Below, one piece after another: positions 6,572-15,711 of a DNA stretch of 64,000 nt. Both the position numbers and the translations under genes were made by a program. Source of the stretch: Fulvivirga sediminis (lineage in GTDB: Bacteria > Bacteroidota > Bacteroidia > Cytophagales > Cyclobacteriaceae); contig NZ_JAESIY010000005.1 of the NCBI RefSeq assembly GCF_016757215.1, forward strand, positions 62,001-126,000. The letters are read 5' to 3'. Positions within the stretch are counted from its first letter, which is position 1. Every line of letters begins with the position of its first letter. A model generated the notes under the pieces. That model was not told the origin of the DNA and ran no database searches. It saw only the letters and a list, made by a program, of their open reading frames with translations.

Positions 6572-9013
6572 ATGAATTTTGACTCTAAAAATATATCAAT
6601 AAGCAAGCAGGTTATATTTCTCTGCATAGCATTTTTTTTATTGGCAGTCTTTAATTTCTTCTTGGTTGATCACTATCAAAAGAATCTTTTAGAAGACACT
6701 GAGCAAATCAACTCATTGAGAAAGCTCCAAACTTTAACTACTAGATTAAAACGAGAAAGTCAGGCGTATGTAGACGGAGATCTTTTGATAAAGCCAAAAA
6801 TTGAATCTACATATAATGGCATTAGTAATACAATCGCAGAGCTAAATATAGCTTCATTAGAAGAAGAGATAATAGATGATGATGCTTTTGTAAGTGACTC
6901 GGTAGACTATGAGCTAATGAGTTTACAAGGATTAAAATTTGAGCTACATAAAAAGTGGGATCACATACAACCCCATATAGAAAATCTCTTATTTGAACCC
7001 CTTTCCAGAGACACAGTTGTAGAAGAAATAAAGCAAATACCTTTAAACGATTCTTTAAATACGTATACAACAGAAACTTCTAAAAAAATTCTAAGTATCT
7101 CTAACTCCAGACTTCAGAAATCTAATAACTATATCAAAAAAACCAGTGACAAGATTATATCCCTGACTGATACAATTATCTATAAAGAAAAAGAAGCTAA
7201 AAAGGAAGATCATTCAGACCTGACATTTGTACTATTTGTGTTCCTTTTACTCTTCTCTGCTGCTATTATTTTCATATACTTATATGTGAGAAAACAAGTA
7301 CTAGAACCACTGAATGAACTCCGTCAGGCTACTGAAAAAGTTAGCTCAGGCGAACTGGCAGAAACTGATTTAGCTGCTAATAAAAATGAAGTAGGAGAAA
7401 TAGCTTCCCATATCAATAAAATTATCGGCAACCTTAAAACAGCTACCAACTTTGTCAAAAACATTGAAGAAGGTAAACTAGATAGTACATTTGAGAACAT
7501 TAACGAAGAAGAACTGAACGAAGAAAGCCTCGAAAAAGCACTTCTGACCATGCGTGAGCAAATGAAAAAGGTGGAAGTAGCTGATAAAGAAAGGAAGTGG
7601 ACTTCAGAAGGATTAGCCAAATTTGTTGATATACTAAGAACAACTGATGATAGCGTTTCTAAATTAGGCGACATTATCATCTCTAACTTAGTTAAGTACA
7701 CCAATTCAAATCAAGGTGGACTTTACATCATCAATGATGATAATACTAATAACATAAAATTAGAATTAGTTTCTCTCTTTGCGTTTGATACCAAAAAGTA
7801 TGACCATAAATCATACCGTATAGGAGAAGGCCTTGTAGGTCAAACTTATCAAGAAAGGGAAACTATCTATTTATTAGAAATTCCACATGATTATATCAGT
7901 ATAACATCAGGATTAGGTGGGGCTAATCCCAGAGCCATTCTGTTAGTGCCTCTAAAAATTAACGAAGAAATTTATGGTGTGATTGAACTTGCTTCTTTTC
8001 AGGAATACGAACAATACGAAATTGATTTTGTCGAAAAACTAGGAGAAAGCATAGCTTCTACCATATCCACAGTTAAAAACAACCAGCGCACTAAAATTCT
8101 ACTTGAAGATTCTCAGGCTCTTACCGAGCAAATGAGATCTCAAGAAGAAGAGATGAGACAGAATATGGAAGAGCTGCAGGCTACCCAAGAGCAGCTTACT
8201 CGTCAAATGAACGAAAACAATCAAATGCAGGAAGATCTGTTAAAGGAAAAAGCCTTACTCGATGCTCTTCTCAACAACTTGCCTGATTACATCTACTTTA
8301 AAGACACTGAAAGTAGATTTATAAGAATTAGTAAGTCTATGGAGAAATTGTTCCCCTACCCTCTTGATGAAATGATTGGGAAATCAGACTTTGATTTCCA
8401 GCAAAAAGAAGCTGCCCAAAAATTCTATGATGAAGAGCAGGAAATCATGAACAAAGGCATTGGCTATACTAACGAAATGGTTCACGAAGTAATGACTAAT
8501 GGTACTGATCAATGGGTAATCACTACTAAGCTCCCATTCTATGACAAAGACGGTAACTGCATGGGTACATTTGGCACTTCTAAAGACATTACAGACATAA
8601 GAGATCAAATAGAATCATCGGTTTCACAGAAGGCTCCAGATATTACGGAAATAGAAGAGGCCCTGAATCAGCAAATGGAGGAATTAAAAATTACTCAGGA
8701 GCAGTTAGATTCAAAGCTAATAATGTCTGAAACGTCCTTAAAAGCATTTGATGCTATTTCAAATATCATAATTATAAATAGTGAAGAAAAAATATCGTAT
8801 GCGAATGAAAATGCGCTAAAAAGTTTGGATTTAAAAAAAATCGAATTAATTAACCAAGGGATAGATACCTTATTAGACAAAAGTGTATTAACCAACATTG
8901 AAAGGGATCAGATCCTAACTAAAAGCTTAACTTTTAAGCCCAATCGTTCGACGAAACTTGTGAATATATATGCTGATATAAGCAAAAATTACATTCACCT
9001 CATTTGGATTTAA
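6572..9013 (+). CDS. HAMP-GAF-PAS membrane sensor without an output domain
   Basis: An 813-residue protein opening the signalling operon. Order: membrane helix 1 (about 14-32), a helical extracytoplasmic region (33-215, resembling four-helix sensor bundles), membrane helix 2 (about 216-237), HAMP (238-290), a GAF domain (about 350-500, with RIGEGLVGQ and ITSGLGG), a coiled coil (about 505-560, with MEELQATQEQL), a PAS domain (about 565-685, with DYIYFKDTESRFIR and GTFGTSKDIT) and a second coiled coil ending in a degraded PAS-like tail. There is no kinase, cyclase, phosphatase or MCP signalling tip, so it must act through partners. Its GAF closely resembles those of two downstream genes. It may be the receptor that the adjacent CheR and CheB modify, which is inference. 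Confidence 0.8.
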   Translation: MNFDSKNISISKQVIFLCIAFFLLAVFNFFLVDHYQKNLLEDTEQINSLRKLQTLTTRLKRESQAYVDGDLLIKPKIESTYNGISNTIAELNIASLEEEIIDDDAFVSDSVDYELMSLQGLKFELHKKWDHIQPHIENLLFEPLSRDTVVEEIKQIPLNDSLNTYTTETSKKILSISNSRLQKSNNYIKKTSDKIISLTDTIIYKEKEAKKEDHSDLTFVLFVFLLLFSAAIIFIYLYVRKQVLEPLNELRQATEKVSSGELAETDLAANKNEVGEIASHINKIIGNLKTATNFVKNIEEGKLDSTFENINEEELNEESLEKALLTMREQMKKVEVADKERKWTSEGLAKFVDILRTTDDSVSKLGDIIISNLVKYTNSNQGGLYIINDDNTNNIKLELVSLFAFDTKKYDHKSYRIGEGLVGQTYQERETIYLLEIPHDYISITSGLGGANPRAILLVPLKINEEIYGVIELASFQEYEQYEIDFVEKLGESIASTISTVKNNQRTKILLEDSQALTEQMRSQEEEMRQNMEELQATQEQLTRQMNENNQMQEDLLKEKALLDALLNNLPDYIYFKDTESRFIRISKSMEKLFPYPLDEMIGKSDFDFQQKEAAQKFYDEEQEIMNKGIGYTNEMVHEVMTNGTDQWVITTKLPFYDKDGNCMGTFGTSKDITDIRDQIESSVSQKAPDITEIEEALNQQMEELKITQEQLDSKLIMSETSLKAFDAISNIIIINSEEKISYANENALKSLDLKKIELINQGIDTLLDKSVLTNIERDQILTKSLTFKPNRSTKLVNIYADISKNYIHLIWI

Positions 9014-9060
9014 CAGGCTCTAAATCATTTATTTATAGGGTCATATTTTATTTTTTGGTA

Positions 9061-9082
9061 TATTCTTTCTGGACAAAGAATA
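9061..9082 (+). repeat. 8-bp inverted repeat before cheR
   Basis: TATTCTTT at 9061-9068 and AAAGAATA at 9075-9082 form a perfect inverted repeat around a 6-base spacer, ending 16 bases before the likely cheR ATG. It could be a hairpin limiting ribosome access or an operator; there is no T tract to make it a terminator. In an AT-rich region a chance origin is possible. Confidence 0.4.
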
Positions 9083-9098
9083 GTTGGCAAAACAGATA

Positions 9099-9917
9099 AT
9101 GAAGGAAATTGATATTGCAGATTTAAAGAAGATTACGGAGTTAGTGAAAACTAAGTACAATTATGATTTCACTAACTACGCTATGTCCTCATTCAAAAGA
9201 AGAATCTTAAGAATCCTTGAGCTTCAAAATACCACAGTGGATGTGCTAATAAAGAAGCTTAATGAGTCTGATTTTTTAGATGACTTTCTTAATGAGATCA
9301 CCGTCAATGTAACAGAAATGTTTAGAGATCCTCCTTTCTGGAGAGTTCTTCGCGACGACATTTTACCAGCCATTATGCTGAATCATCAAAAAATCAGAAT
9401 ATGGCATGCCGGATGCTCATCAGGTGAAGAAGTATTCTCCATGACTATTATGTTAAGAGAAATGGGCATTTTGGATAAGGTTTCTATTATAGCTACTGAC
9501 CTTGACACCACTATATTAGAAAGAGCTAAAGCTGGTGAGTACAACCTGAAAAACATGGAGCTTAACGAAAAGAACTACATTAGGTACCAAGGTAACAGCA
9601 CACTCAAAGACTATTATAGTGAAGTAGGAGGAAAAGCTATAATGGATAAAAGCTTGGTAGAAAATGTATCATTTCGAAAGCATGACCTCGTAAACGGTGA
9701 AGTGTTCAATAAATTTGATCTCATCCTTTGCAGAAATGTGATGATATATTTTAATCAGACCTTACAAAACGATGTGCTTAGAAAATTTCATGAAAGCCTC
9801 TTTAAGTATGGGTATCTGGCCATAGGTTCTAAGGAGTCTCTCATTTGGTGTGATATAGCCAATAAGTTCATTGTAGTAAACAATGAAGAGAAAATATATA
9901 AGAAAATTAAAGATTAA
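9099..9917 (+). CDS. cheR: Chemotaxis-type protein-glutamate methyltransferase CheR
   Basis: About 272 residues. An N-terminal all-alpha domain (residues 1-75, with SSFKRRILRILELQN) precedes the SAM-dependent methyltransferase: TEMFRDPPFW, the SAM loop IWHAGCSSGEEVFSM (about 100-115), IIATDLDTTIL, and FDLILCRNVMIYFN. These are the standard CheR blocks; the family methylates glutamates on receptor coiled coils with S-adenosylmethionine. The ATG at 9099 is preferred, although a TTG at 9084 would add five residues. No TPR or receiver domain is attached, and no MCP, CheA or CheW gene is in the window, so its substrate is probably a sensor of this operon. Confidence 0.92.
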   Translation: MKEIDIADLKKITELVKTKYNYDFTNYAMSSFKRRILRILELQNTTVDVLIKKLNESDFLDDFLNEITVNVTEMFRDPPFWRVLRDDILPAIMLNHQKIRIWHAGCSSGEEVFSMTIMLREMGILDKVSIIATDLDTTILERAKAGEYNLKNMELNEKNYIRYQGNSTLKDYYSEVGGKAIMDKSLVENVSFRKHDLVNGEVFNKFDLILCRNVMIYFNQTLQNDVLRKFHESLFKYGYLAIGSKESLIWCDIANKFIVVNNEEKIYKKIKD

Positions 9918-9934
9918 GAGTATTTGGTCTTGGG

Positions 9935-10528
9935 ATGAGTCGCTTTGATTTAAATAATAAATATAAAGCCGTAGTAATTGGAGGATCAGCAGGCAGCTTT
10001 CAGGGAATAGTTAAAATACTATCTCACTTACCTGAGGATTTCCCTTTACCTATTATTATGTGCTTACACAGGCTGAAACACGTCAGAAATGGCTTCGTTG
10101 AGGCATTGTCCATTAAAAGCATTATGGAAGTTACTGAACCTTTCGATAAAGAAAATATTAAGCGTGGCAAAGTATACCTTGCGCCGGCAAATTATCATTT
10201 ATCAGTAGAGCTCGGAAACTACTTTAGTCTTTCTACAGAAGAAATGATTAATAATTCCAGACCAGCCATAGATATTACTCTAGGTACTGCTGCTTATGTT
10301 TATAGAGATAAATTAATAGGTATCCTTCTTTCTGGAGCTAATAGAGATGGAGCCGTTGGGATGAAATATATTAAAGACAAAGGGGGACTAACAATAGTTC
10401 AGGAACCATCTGAATGCATGATTGATACTATGCCTACAGCTGCTCTTAATATCACCCCAATTGACCATATATTAAAAACTGATGATATAGTAAATTTTTT
10501 TTCAGAGTTAAATAAACATTACAAATAA
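9935..10528 (+). CDS. cheB: CheB-type methylesterase, catalytic domain only
   Basis: A 197-residue protein matching only the CheB esterase domain; the regulatory receiver domain is absent. The catalytic triad is intact: S18 in IGGSAGSF, H45 in MCLHRLKHVRN and D138 in LLSGANRDGAVGM. The RGKVYLAPANYHL and EPSECMIDTMPTAAL blocks are also typical. CheB removes methyl groups from receptor glutamates or deamidates glutamines. Without a receiver it cannot be switched by CheA phosphorylation, so it is either constitutive or controlled by a partner. It follows cheR by 17 bases and abuts the next gene with no gap. Confidence 0.92.
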   Translation: MSRFDLNNKYKAVVIGGSAGSFQGIVKILSHLPEDFPLPIIMCLHRLKHVRNGFVEALSIKSIMEVTEPFDKENIKRGKVYLAPANYHLSVELGNYFSLSTEEMINNSRPAIDITLGTAAYVYRDKLIGILLSGANRDGAVGMKYIKDKGGLTIVQEPSECMIDTMPTAALNITPIDHILKTDDIVNFFSELNKHYK

Positions 10529-11401
10529 ATGAAGATAAAATTCAGGAAATTGAACATTGCTCTGATTACTTTATATGTAGCTGGTATTATAGTTACCACA
10601 TATGTTCTTTTTCATTTACAAGATGACCTCATCACTGATGGAGCCATTGATGTATCAAAACTATCAACGTCCCAACCTATTTTTTTCAAATCATATATAG
10701 TAGCAGGTATAACGCTGCTCATTGGCTTAGGAAGTTTAGTTTTGGCCCTTTCAAGTTCCAATCAAGAGGTGATTTACGTAGATAGAAAGAAAGACAGTAA
10801 ATCAGACAATCTTGATGATAATGGCAATTACAGTGATGATGATAGTCATACATTGGATCTAAACGCTATAAAAACCATCCTTTTACAAGAAACAGAGGAA
10901 GCAAAACTTGCTAAAGAACTCCTTGTAGAAGTATGTAAGCAAATGGACGCCGGCTTAGGTGCTGTATATAAGGTTATAGAAACCGACGGAAGTAGGAAAT
11001 TATCATTAAAAGCTTCGTATGCACTACCTATGGCAGAATCCAAATCGTTAGATTTTGAATTTGGCGAAGGATTAGTAGGACAAGTGGCTAACGAAAAAAA
11101 GACAATTTTAATAGACGATATACCTGAAGGATATATCAAAATCATGTCTGGGTTAGGATCAGCGTCTCCCACTCATCTTTTGATAACCCCTATCATTCAT
11201 AAAGATCAATTATACGGTGTTGCCGAAATAGCCTCCTTTACTAGTCTGGGAAAAACTGAGGAAAGAATGGTGCATGAAACTTTCAAACAATTCACTCAGG
11301 CATTAGATGTGATAGAAAGTGAATCTAAGAAAACTTACCAGTTAAAAACTTCAGCCTCAAAATCAGGCTCAAATAAAGGAACAAAAGGAAATAAGGAATA
11401 A
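10529..11401 (+). CDS. Two-helix membrane protein with a GAF domain
   Basis: A 290-residue protein. Two membrane helices (about 10-28 and 53-72) enclose a short loop; a charged Asp/Ser-rich linker (about 85-112) leads to a GAF domain (about 120-265) with FGEGLVGQVANEKKTILIDD and MSGLGSASPTHLLI. The GAF is clearly related to those in the first sensor and the PP2C protein of the operon. No catalytic domain follows, only a Lys/Ser-rich tail. The ATG lies directly after the cheB stop, so the genes are translationally linked. It could be a ligand-binding accessory or regulatory subunit of the larger sensors; the ligand is unknown. Confidence 0.75.
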   Translation: MKIKFRKLNIALITLYVAGIIVTTYVLFHLQDDLITDGAIDVSKLSTSQPIFFKSYIVAGITLLIGLGSLVLALSSSNQEVIYVDRKKDSKSDNLDDNGNYSDDDSHTLDLNAIKTILLQETEEAKLAKELLVEVCKQMDAGLGAVYKVIETDGSRKLSLKASYALPMAESKSLDFEFGEGLVGQVANEKKTILIDDIPEGYIKIMSGLGSASPTHLLITPIIHKDQLYGVAEIASFTSLGKTEERMVHETFKQFTQALDVIESESKKTYQLKTSASKSGSNKGTKGNKE

Positions 11402-11412
11402 AACATATATCT

Positions 11413-14400
11413 ATGCTTAATAGATTAACTATAAGTAAAAAAATAACAGCCCTTGTAACCACAGTGGTCATTTTCACTGTGATAGCAATAAGCTTGCTCT
11501 CATATAAGTTGGCAAAAAACACTATCCGTAATGGTTATATAGAAAATTTAACCGTTATAGCTGATAGTAAGTCAGATAAACTAGAAACGTATTTCAATCA
11601 TCATATTTCAAACTTAAAACTTCTTCAAAATTCCCAAACATTACAAGAAGGAGTAAAAGTAGTTGAGGCATCATCTATGGGTATGGGAATGGATATGGGT
11701 GGAGCATTTGATTTCTCATCCCCTTCTAGCACCTCTGATGAAACAGATGATTTCACTGATGAAAGTGCAGAAGAGTTCTCAGAACAACCTTCTGAAGATG
11801 ATTTTTCAAGTTTGCCTATGGCAGGTGGATTCGATGATATGGACAGCATGCCTACGGAAGCTCCTCTAGAAGATATGGGCATGGTATCAGAAATGTCGGC
11901 ACCTGCTTCTAACTTTTCTGATGAGGATATCAATACCTTCATCAGTAATGTAAAAAGCATTAATAATTATGAGGATATTTATATTGCTAATTCCAGTGGA
12001 AAAGTTTTATACTCTACAGATCAAAGTAAAAGTAATATTTCTGACCCAAGTTTATTAACTGAAACTCTAAGTGGAATAAACTTTAGTAATATTCACAAAG
12101 ATACAGACCTAGGTATTGACTATGTATATGCCAGTGCCCCTGTAACTCTTACTTCGGGTAACAGAGCCCTTTTATTTTTAAAGGTAAATATGGCTTCTGT
12201 TTATTCAGAATTAAATGATTCTACAGGTTTAGGAAAAACAGGAGAAGTTATTTTGGCCAGAATAGATACTGTATCTAAAATAATTAACTTCTTAAATCAT
12301 CCTAGGAATGTAAGCGATAGTTCATTTAAAACTCACAAAGAAGGTGAACTTAAATTCATTGCCTTAAAAAATGCTACCCGAGGTCAAAATGGAGCAGGGT
12401 ATAGTATGGATTACCGGGGGAAAGAAACGGTTGCAGCATGGAGATTTATTCCGAATGTTAAATGGGGATTAGTTGCTAAAATTGATAATGAAGAGATTTT
12501 TCAGGAAATAGATTCATTTTTATATACACTCTTAGGGTCAGGTTTGGTTATAGTGGTAATATCTACTCTAATTTCTTTGCTATTCTCTAATTTCTTAACT
12601 CGTCCTCTTGATGCATTAAAGAAAACATTAGAGCTAGTAGGTAACGGTATTCTACCTGAAAAAGTAGAGAAAAAATCAAATGATGAACTAGGTACAATGG
12701 CCTTAAGTCTTAATTATTTGGTTCAAACCTTAAAACGAACTGCTCATTTTGCCCAACAAATTGGAGAAGGAAATTTTGACGCCAATTTTAAACCAATTAG
12801 TGAAGAAGACGACCTTGGTATATCTCTAGTTAACATGCGAGATAATCTTATTGAAGCTGAAAAAAGAGATAAACAAAGAAACTGGATCGTAACTGGTGTT
12901 GCAGAAATAGGTGAAATCTTAAGAGCTCATGATAACCTTGAGACTCTCGGTGACGAAACAATCAAGTACATCATCAATAAAATCGGTGCCGTGCAAGGTG
13001 CATTCTATGTTATAAACGATGATGAGGAAATTCCTGCGCTGGAAATGGCCTCTAGCTTCGCTTATAATCGAAAAAAACATCTAAAGGGTAAATTCAGATT
13101 TGCCGAAGGTCTTATTGGACAAGCGGCAGCAGAAAAAGATACCATCTTAAGAACCGAAATACCAGCTGATTATGTAACTATTACCTCTGGTATTTTAGGA
13201 GATAAACGACCTACTTGTATACTTATAGTTCCCCTTATTACTGATGAAAAGGTATATGGAGTTCTTGAATTTGCAGGTTTTGGTAAGTTCGATCAAGGTA
13301 AAGTAAGGTTTGTTGAGGAATTAAGCTTGATACTTGCAAGAACAGTTTTCAACATTAAAGTAAATGAAAGAACTAGAAAGCTGTTGCAGGAATCTCAAAC
13401 TATGAGTGCTGAGTTGCAAGAGAAGCAGGAAATTTTAAGGCAAAATGCCGAAGAAATGCAGGCTACTCAAGAAGAGCTTCAAAATTCTAACAACAAACTT
13501 GAAGAGCAAATTGAAGAAGTAAACCGTACTCAGAAAAGAATGCAGTTACTTCTAGAAAATGCATCTGAGGTTATTACAATTTATGAAGAAGATGAAACTA
13601 TAAGATATATAAGTCCATCAGTAGAGCCTATTTTAGGGTTCTCTCAAAAAGAAATGATGGGTATATCTGACATCAACAAGGTTCACCCTGATGGCGTGGA
13701 GGCCTTTAAAAACATGTTCAAGGTATTGAAAGAAAATCCTGAAGAACAAGTTACTATACAGTACGAGTACAAAACAAAAGAAGGCAACTACATTTGGCTA
13801 GAATCCACAGGTACTAACTTTATGTCTAACCCTGCTATCCATGGCCTTATTGTTAACTCTACGGACATTACTGAAAGAAGAAGAGCTGAGCAAGAGCAAA
13901 GAATGAGAAGTAAAATGCAGGCTCTTTCTGAAAACTCAGTAGACCTGATCGCTAGGTTAGAATCTGACAGCATTTCCTATATTAACCCTGTGATTGAAGA
14001 TTATACAGGCAGGAAACCCGTTGATTACTTAAATCATAAGGTAAGTGAGACAGATCTTCATCAGCAGGTATTAGAAAGCTGGCTCAAGATAGTAGAAGAA
14101 GTTAACACTTCTAACTCTAAAATCACTACAGAGATGGATTTCCCTTCTGAAATGGGAGACAGAGTTATGCAAGTAAATGCGATCCCTGAATATGATGAGT
14201 CTGAGGTGTTGGAATCTGTGCTTGTCGTATCACATGACATCACTGATAGAAAAATCATTGAACTTGAAATACAGAATAAAAACAAGAAGATTGCTGATAG
14301 TATTAACTATGCTAAACGTATTCAAAATGCAATCCTTCCTAACAATGTCGTAATTAATAAGGTATTACCTGACTCATTCATTTTGTATAAACCAAAAGAT

Positions 14401-15042
14401 GTAGTTAGTGGTGACTTCCCTTGGTATGTTCAAGTTGGTGAAGACATTTATATGGCTGCAGTTGATTGTACAGGTCATGGTGTTCCAGGAGCGTTGTTAT
14501 CATTAATCGGATACTTCTTACTTAATGATATTGTAAGGAGTAGAAAAATATCTGATCCAGGTTTAATCCTAGACCAGCTAGATGAAGGAGTAACCACCAC
14601 TTTAAGGCAAGATCAAGATGATTCTAAAACTAAAGATGGTATGGACATCGCACTGTGTAAGATAAATGTTAAAAAACAAACAGTGGAGTATTCAGGAGCT
14701 CACAGACCTTTATATGTAATTAAGGATGGAGAAATGCAGGAAATAAAAGGAAATAAATTTGCTATTGGTGGAGGTATCTATAAGAACCAGACCAACTTCA
14801 CCAATCACAAAATCAGCCTATCAAAAGGCGATTCTTTCTTCTTCTGCTCTGATGGTTTCCCAGATCAGTTTGGTGGTCCAGACAATCGCAAATTTGGTCC
14901 TAAACGAACTAGGGAATTAATTAGTGAGATACACGATAAACCTATGCAAGAAGCCTATAAAATTATTGACAAAGAATGGGAAGATTGGAAAAGCGACGAA
15001 AAGCAAACCGATGATGTTCTATTAATAGGTATAAAATTCTAG
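11413..15042 (+). CDS. Cache-HAMP-GAF-PAS-PAS sensor with PP2C/SpoIIE phosphatase (SiaA-like)
   Basis: A 1209-residue membrane phosphatase. Membrane helix 1 is at about 13-31; a Cache-type extracytoplasmic domain (35-370) carries an odd Met/Gly/Asp/Ser-rich insert at about 85-165; membrane helix 2 (374-396), HAMP (397-450), GAF (490-650), coiled coil with EEMQATQEEL (650-705), two PAS domains (706-950) and a PP2C/SpoIIE domain (about 965-1209) follow. Metal-binding aspartates are visible: D1001 in VVSGDF, D1018 in AAVDCTGHGVPGA, D1147 in FCSDGF and D1200/D1201 in TDDVLL. Pseudomonas SiaA has the same outer parts (sensor, HAMP, PP2C) and dephosphorylates SiaC. With siaB- and siaC-like genes next, this is very probably the phosphatase of the switch. 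Confidence 0.88.
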   Translation: MLNRLTISKKITALVTTVVIFTVIAISLLSYKLAKNTIRNGYIENLTVIADSKSDKLETYFNHHISNLKLLQNSQTLQEGVKVVEASSMGMGMDMGGAFDFSSPSSTSDETDDFTDESAEEFSEQPSEDDFSSLPMAGGFDDMDSMPTEAPLEDMGMVSEMSAPASNFSDEDINTFISNVKSINNYEDIYIANSSGKVLYSTDQSKSNISDPSLLTETLSGINFSNIHKDTDLGIDYVYASAPVTLTSGNRALLFLKVNMASVYSELNDSTGLGKTGEVILARIDTVSKIINFLNHPRNVSDSSFKTHKEGELKFIALKNATRGQNGAGYSMDYRGKETVAAWRFIPNVKWGLVAKIDNEEIFQEIDSFLYTLLGSGLVIVVISTLISLLFSNFLTRPLDALKKTLELVGNGILPEKVEKKSNDELGTMALSLNYLVQTLKRTAHFAQQIGEGNFDANFKPISEEDDLGISLVNMRDNLIEAEKRDKQRNWIVTGVAEIGEILRAHDNLETLGDETIKYIINKIGAVQGAFYVINDDEEIPALEMASSFAYNRKKHLKGKFRFAEGLIGQAAAEKDTILRTEIPADYVTITSGILGDKRPTCILIVPLITDEKVYGVLEFAGFGKFDQGKVRFVEELSLILARTVFNIKVNERTRKLLQESQTMSAELQEKQEILRQNAEEMQATQEELQNSNNKLEEQIEEVNRTQKRMQLLLENASEVITIYEEDETIRYISPSVEPILGFSQKEMMGISDINKVHPDGVEAFKNMFKVLKENPEEQVTIQYEYKTKEGNYIWLESTGTNFMSNPAIHGLIVNSTDITERRRAEQEQRMRSKMQALSENSVDLIARLESDSISYINPVIEDYTGRKPVDYLNHKVSETDLHQQVLESWLKIVEEVNTSNSKITTEMDFPSEMGDRVMQVNAIPEYDESEVLESVLVVSHDITDRKIIELEIQNKNKKIADSINYAKRIQNAILPNNVVINKVLPDSFILYKPKDVVSGDFPWYVQVGEDIYMAAVDCTGHGVPGALLSLIGYFLLNDIVRSRKISDPGLILDQLDEGVTTTLRQDQDDSKTKDGMDIALCKINVKKQTVEYSGAHRPLYVIKDGEMQEIKGNKFAIGGGIYKNQTNFTNHKISLSKGDSFFFCSDGFPDQFGGPDNRKFGPKRTRELISEIHDKPMQEAYKIIDKEWEDWKSDEKQTDDVLLIGIKF

Positions 15043-15144
15043 AGATTAAGGATTAATTGTAGTATTTTGGAGGGTAAATTACCTCCGCTAGAGATGAAAT
15101 AAAAGAAAAATAATCGGCAATAAGATTTAAACACAAAACAACTT

Positions 15145-15675
15145 ATGAAGTATATTTTCGATTTACACCAAACCATGCTAGACCACAATCTAATTTTGGT
15201 TTATGAAGGTGAATTCACTCAGGAAATAACCAAATCTGTGCTAGCGATGGCGGAGAGAAATATGGATTCGTCTGGGGAAGAGTCTAGTACCAAGAGAAAA
15301 GTATTTAATGTTATGGTTGAGTGTCTTCAGAATATAGTGAAGCACGCAGATGAAGTAGACCATAATCATGCGGCAGTTTTCATGATAGGAAAACACGAAA
15401 ACGAATATATTATAATTTCGGGCAACCCCATCAGACAAGAAAACGTAGCTTCACTTAAAGAAAAGCTGGAGCACATCAATGGTCTTGATAAAGATGGCCT
15501 GAAAACTTTATACAAAGACATTATTAAAAGTACAGAGATTTCTGACAAAGGTGGAGCGGGTCTAGGTTTCGTAGACATGGCTCGTAAGTCAGGTCAAAAA
15601 CTAGGTTTTGATTTTGTCGAAATGGAAGATGGAAATTCATTCTTCTGTTTAAAATCGTGCATAGAAAGATCATAA
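15145..15675 (+). CDS. SiaB-type protein kinase (DUF6272, GHKL fold)
   Basis: A 176-residue protein of the SiaB family. The GHKL ATP site is visible: N-box ECLQNIVKHADE (E59, N63) and a glycine-rich lid GGAGLGFVDMAR (G136-G141). In Pseudomonas aeruginosa SiaB phosphorylates SiaC at a threonine, opposing the PP2C phosphatase SiaA; the histidine-kinase phosphoacceptor helix is absent here, as expected. It follows the PP2C gene after 102 bases that contain a small GGAGG/CCTCC hairpin (15069-15086) and precedes the siaC-like gene by 36 bases. Confidence 0.87.
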   Translation: MKYIFDLHQTMLDHNLILVYEGEFTQEITKSVLAMAERNMDSSGEESSTKRKVFNVMVECLQNIVKHADEVDHNHAAVFMIGKHENEYIIISGNPIRQENVASLKEKLEHINGLDKDGLKTLYKDIIKSTEISDKGGAGLGFVDMARKSGQKLGFDFVEMEDGNSFFCLKSCIERS

Positions 15676-15711
15676 TAATTGACAACTACTATTTTTTAAA
15701 ATACATAAACA

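Noticed and set aside
6572-9013. First sensor as a histidine kinase
   Set aside because: No H-box, N-box or G-box is present after the PAS domain.
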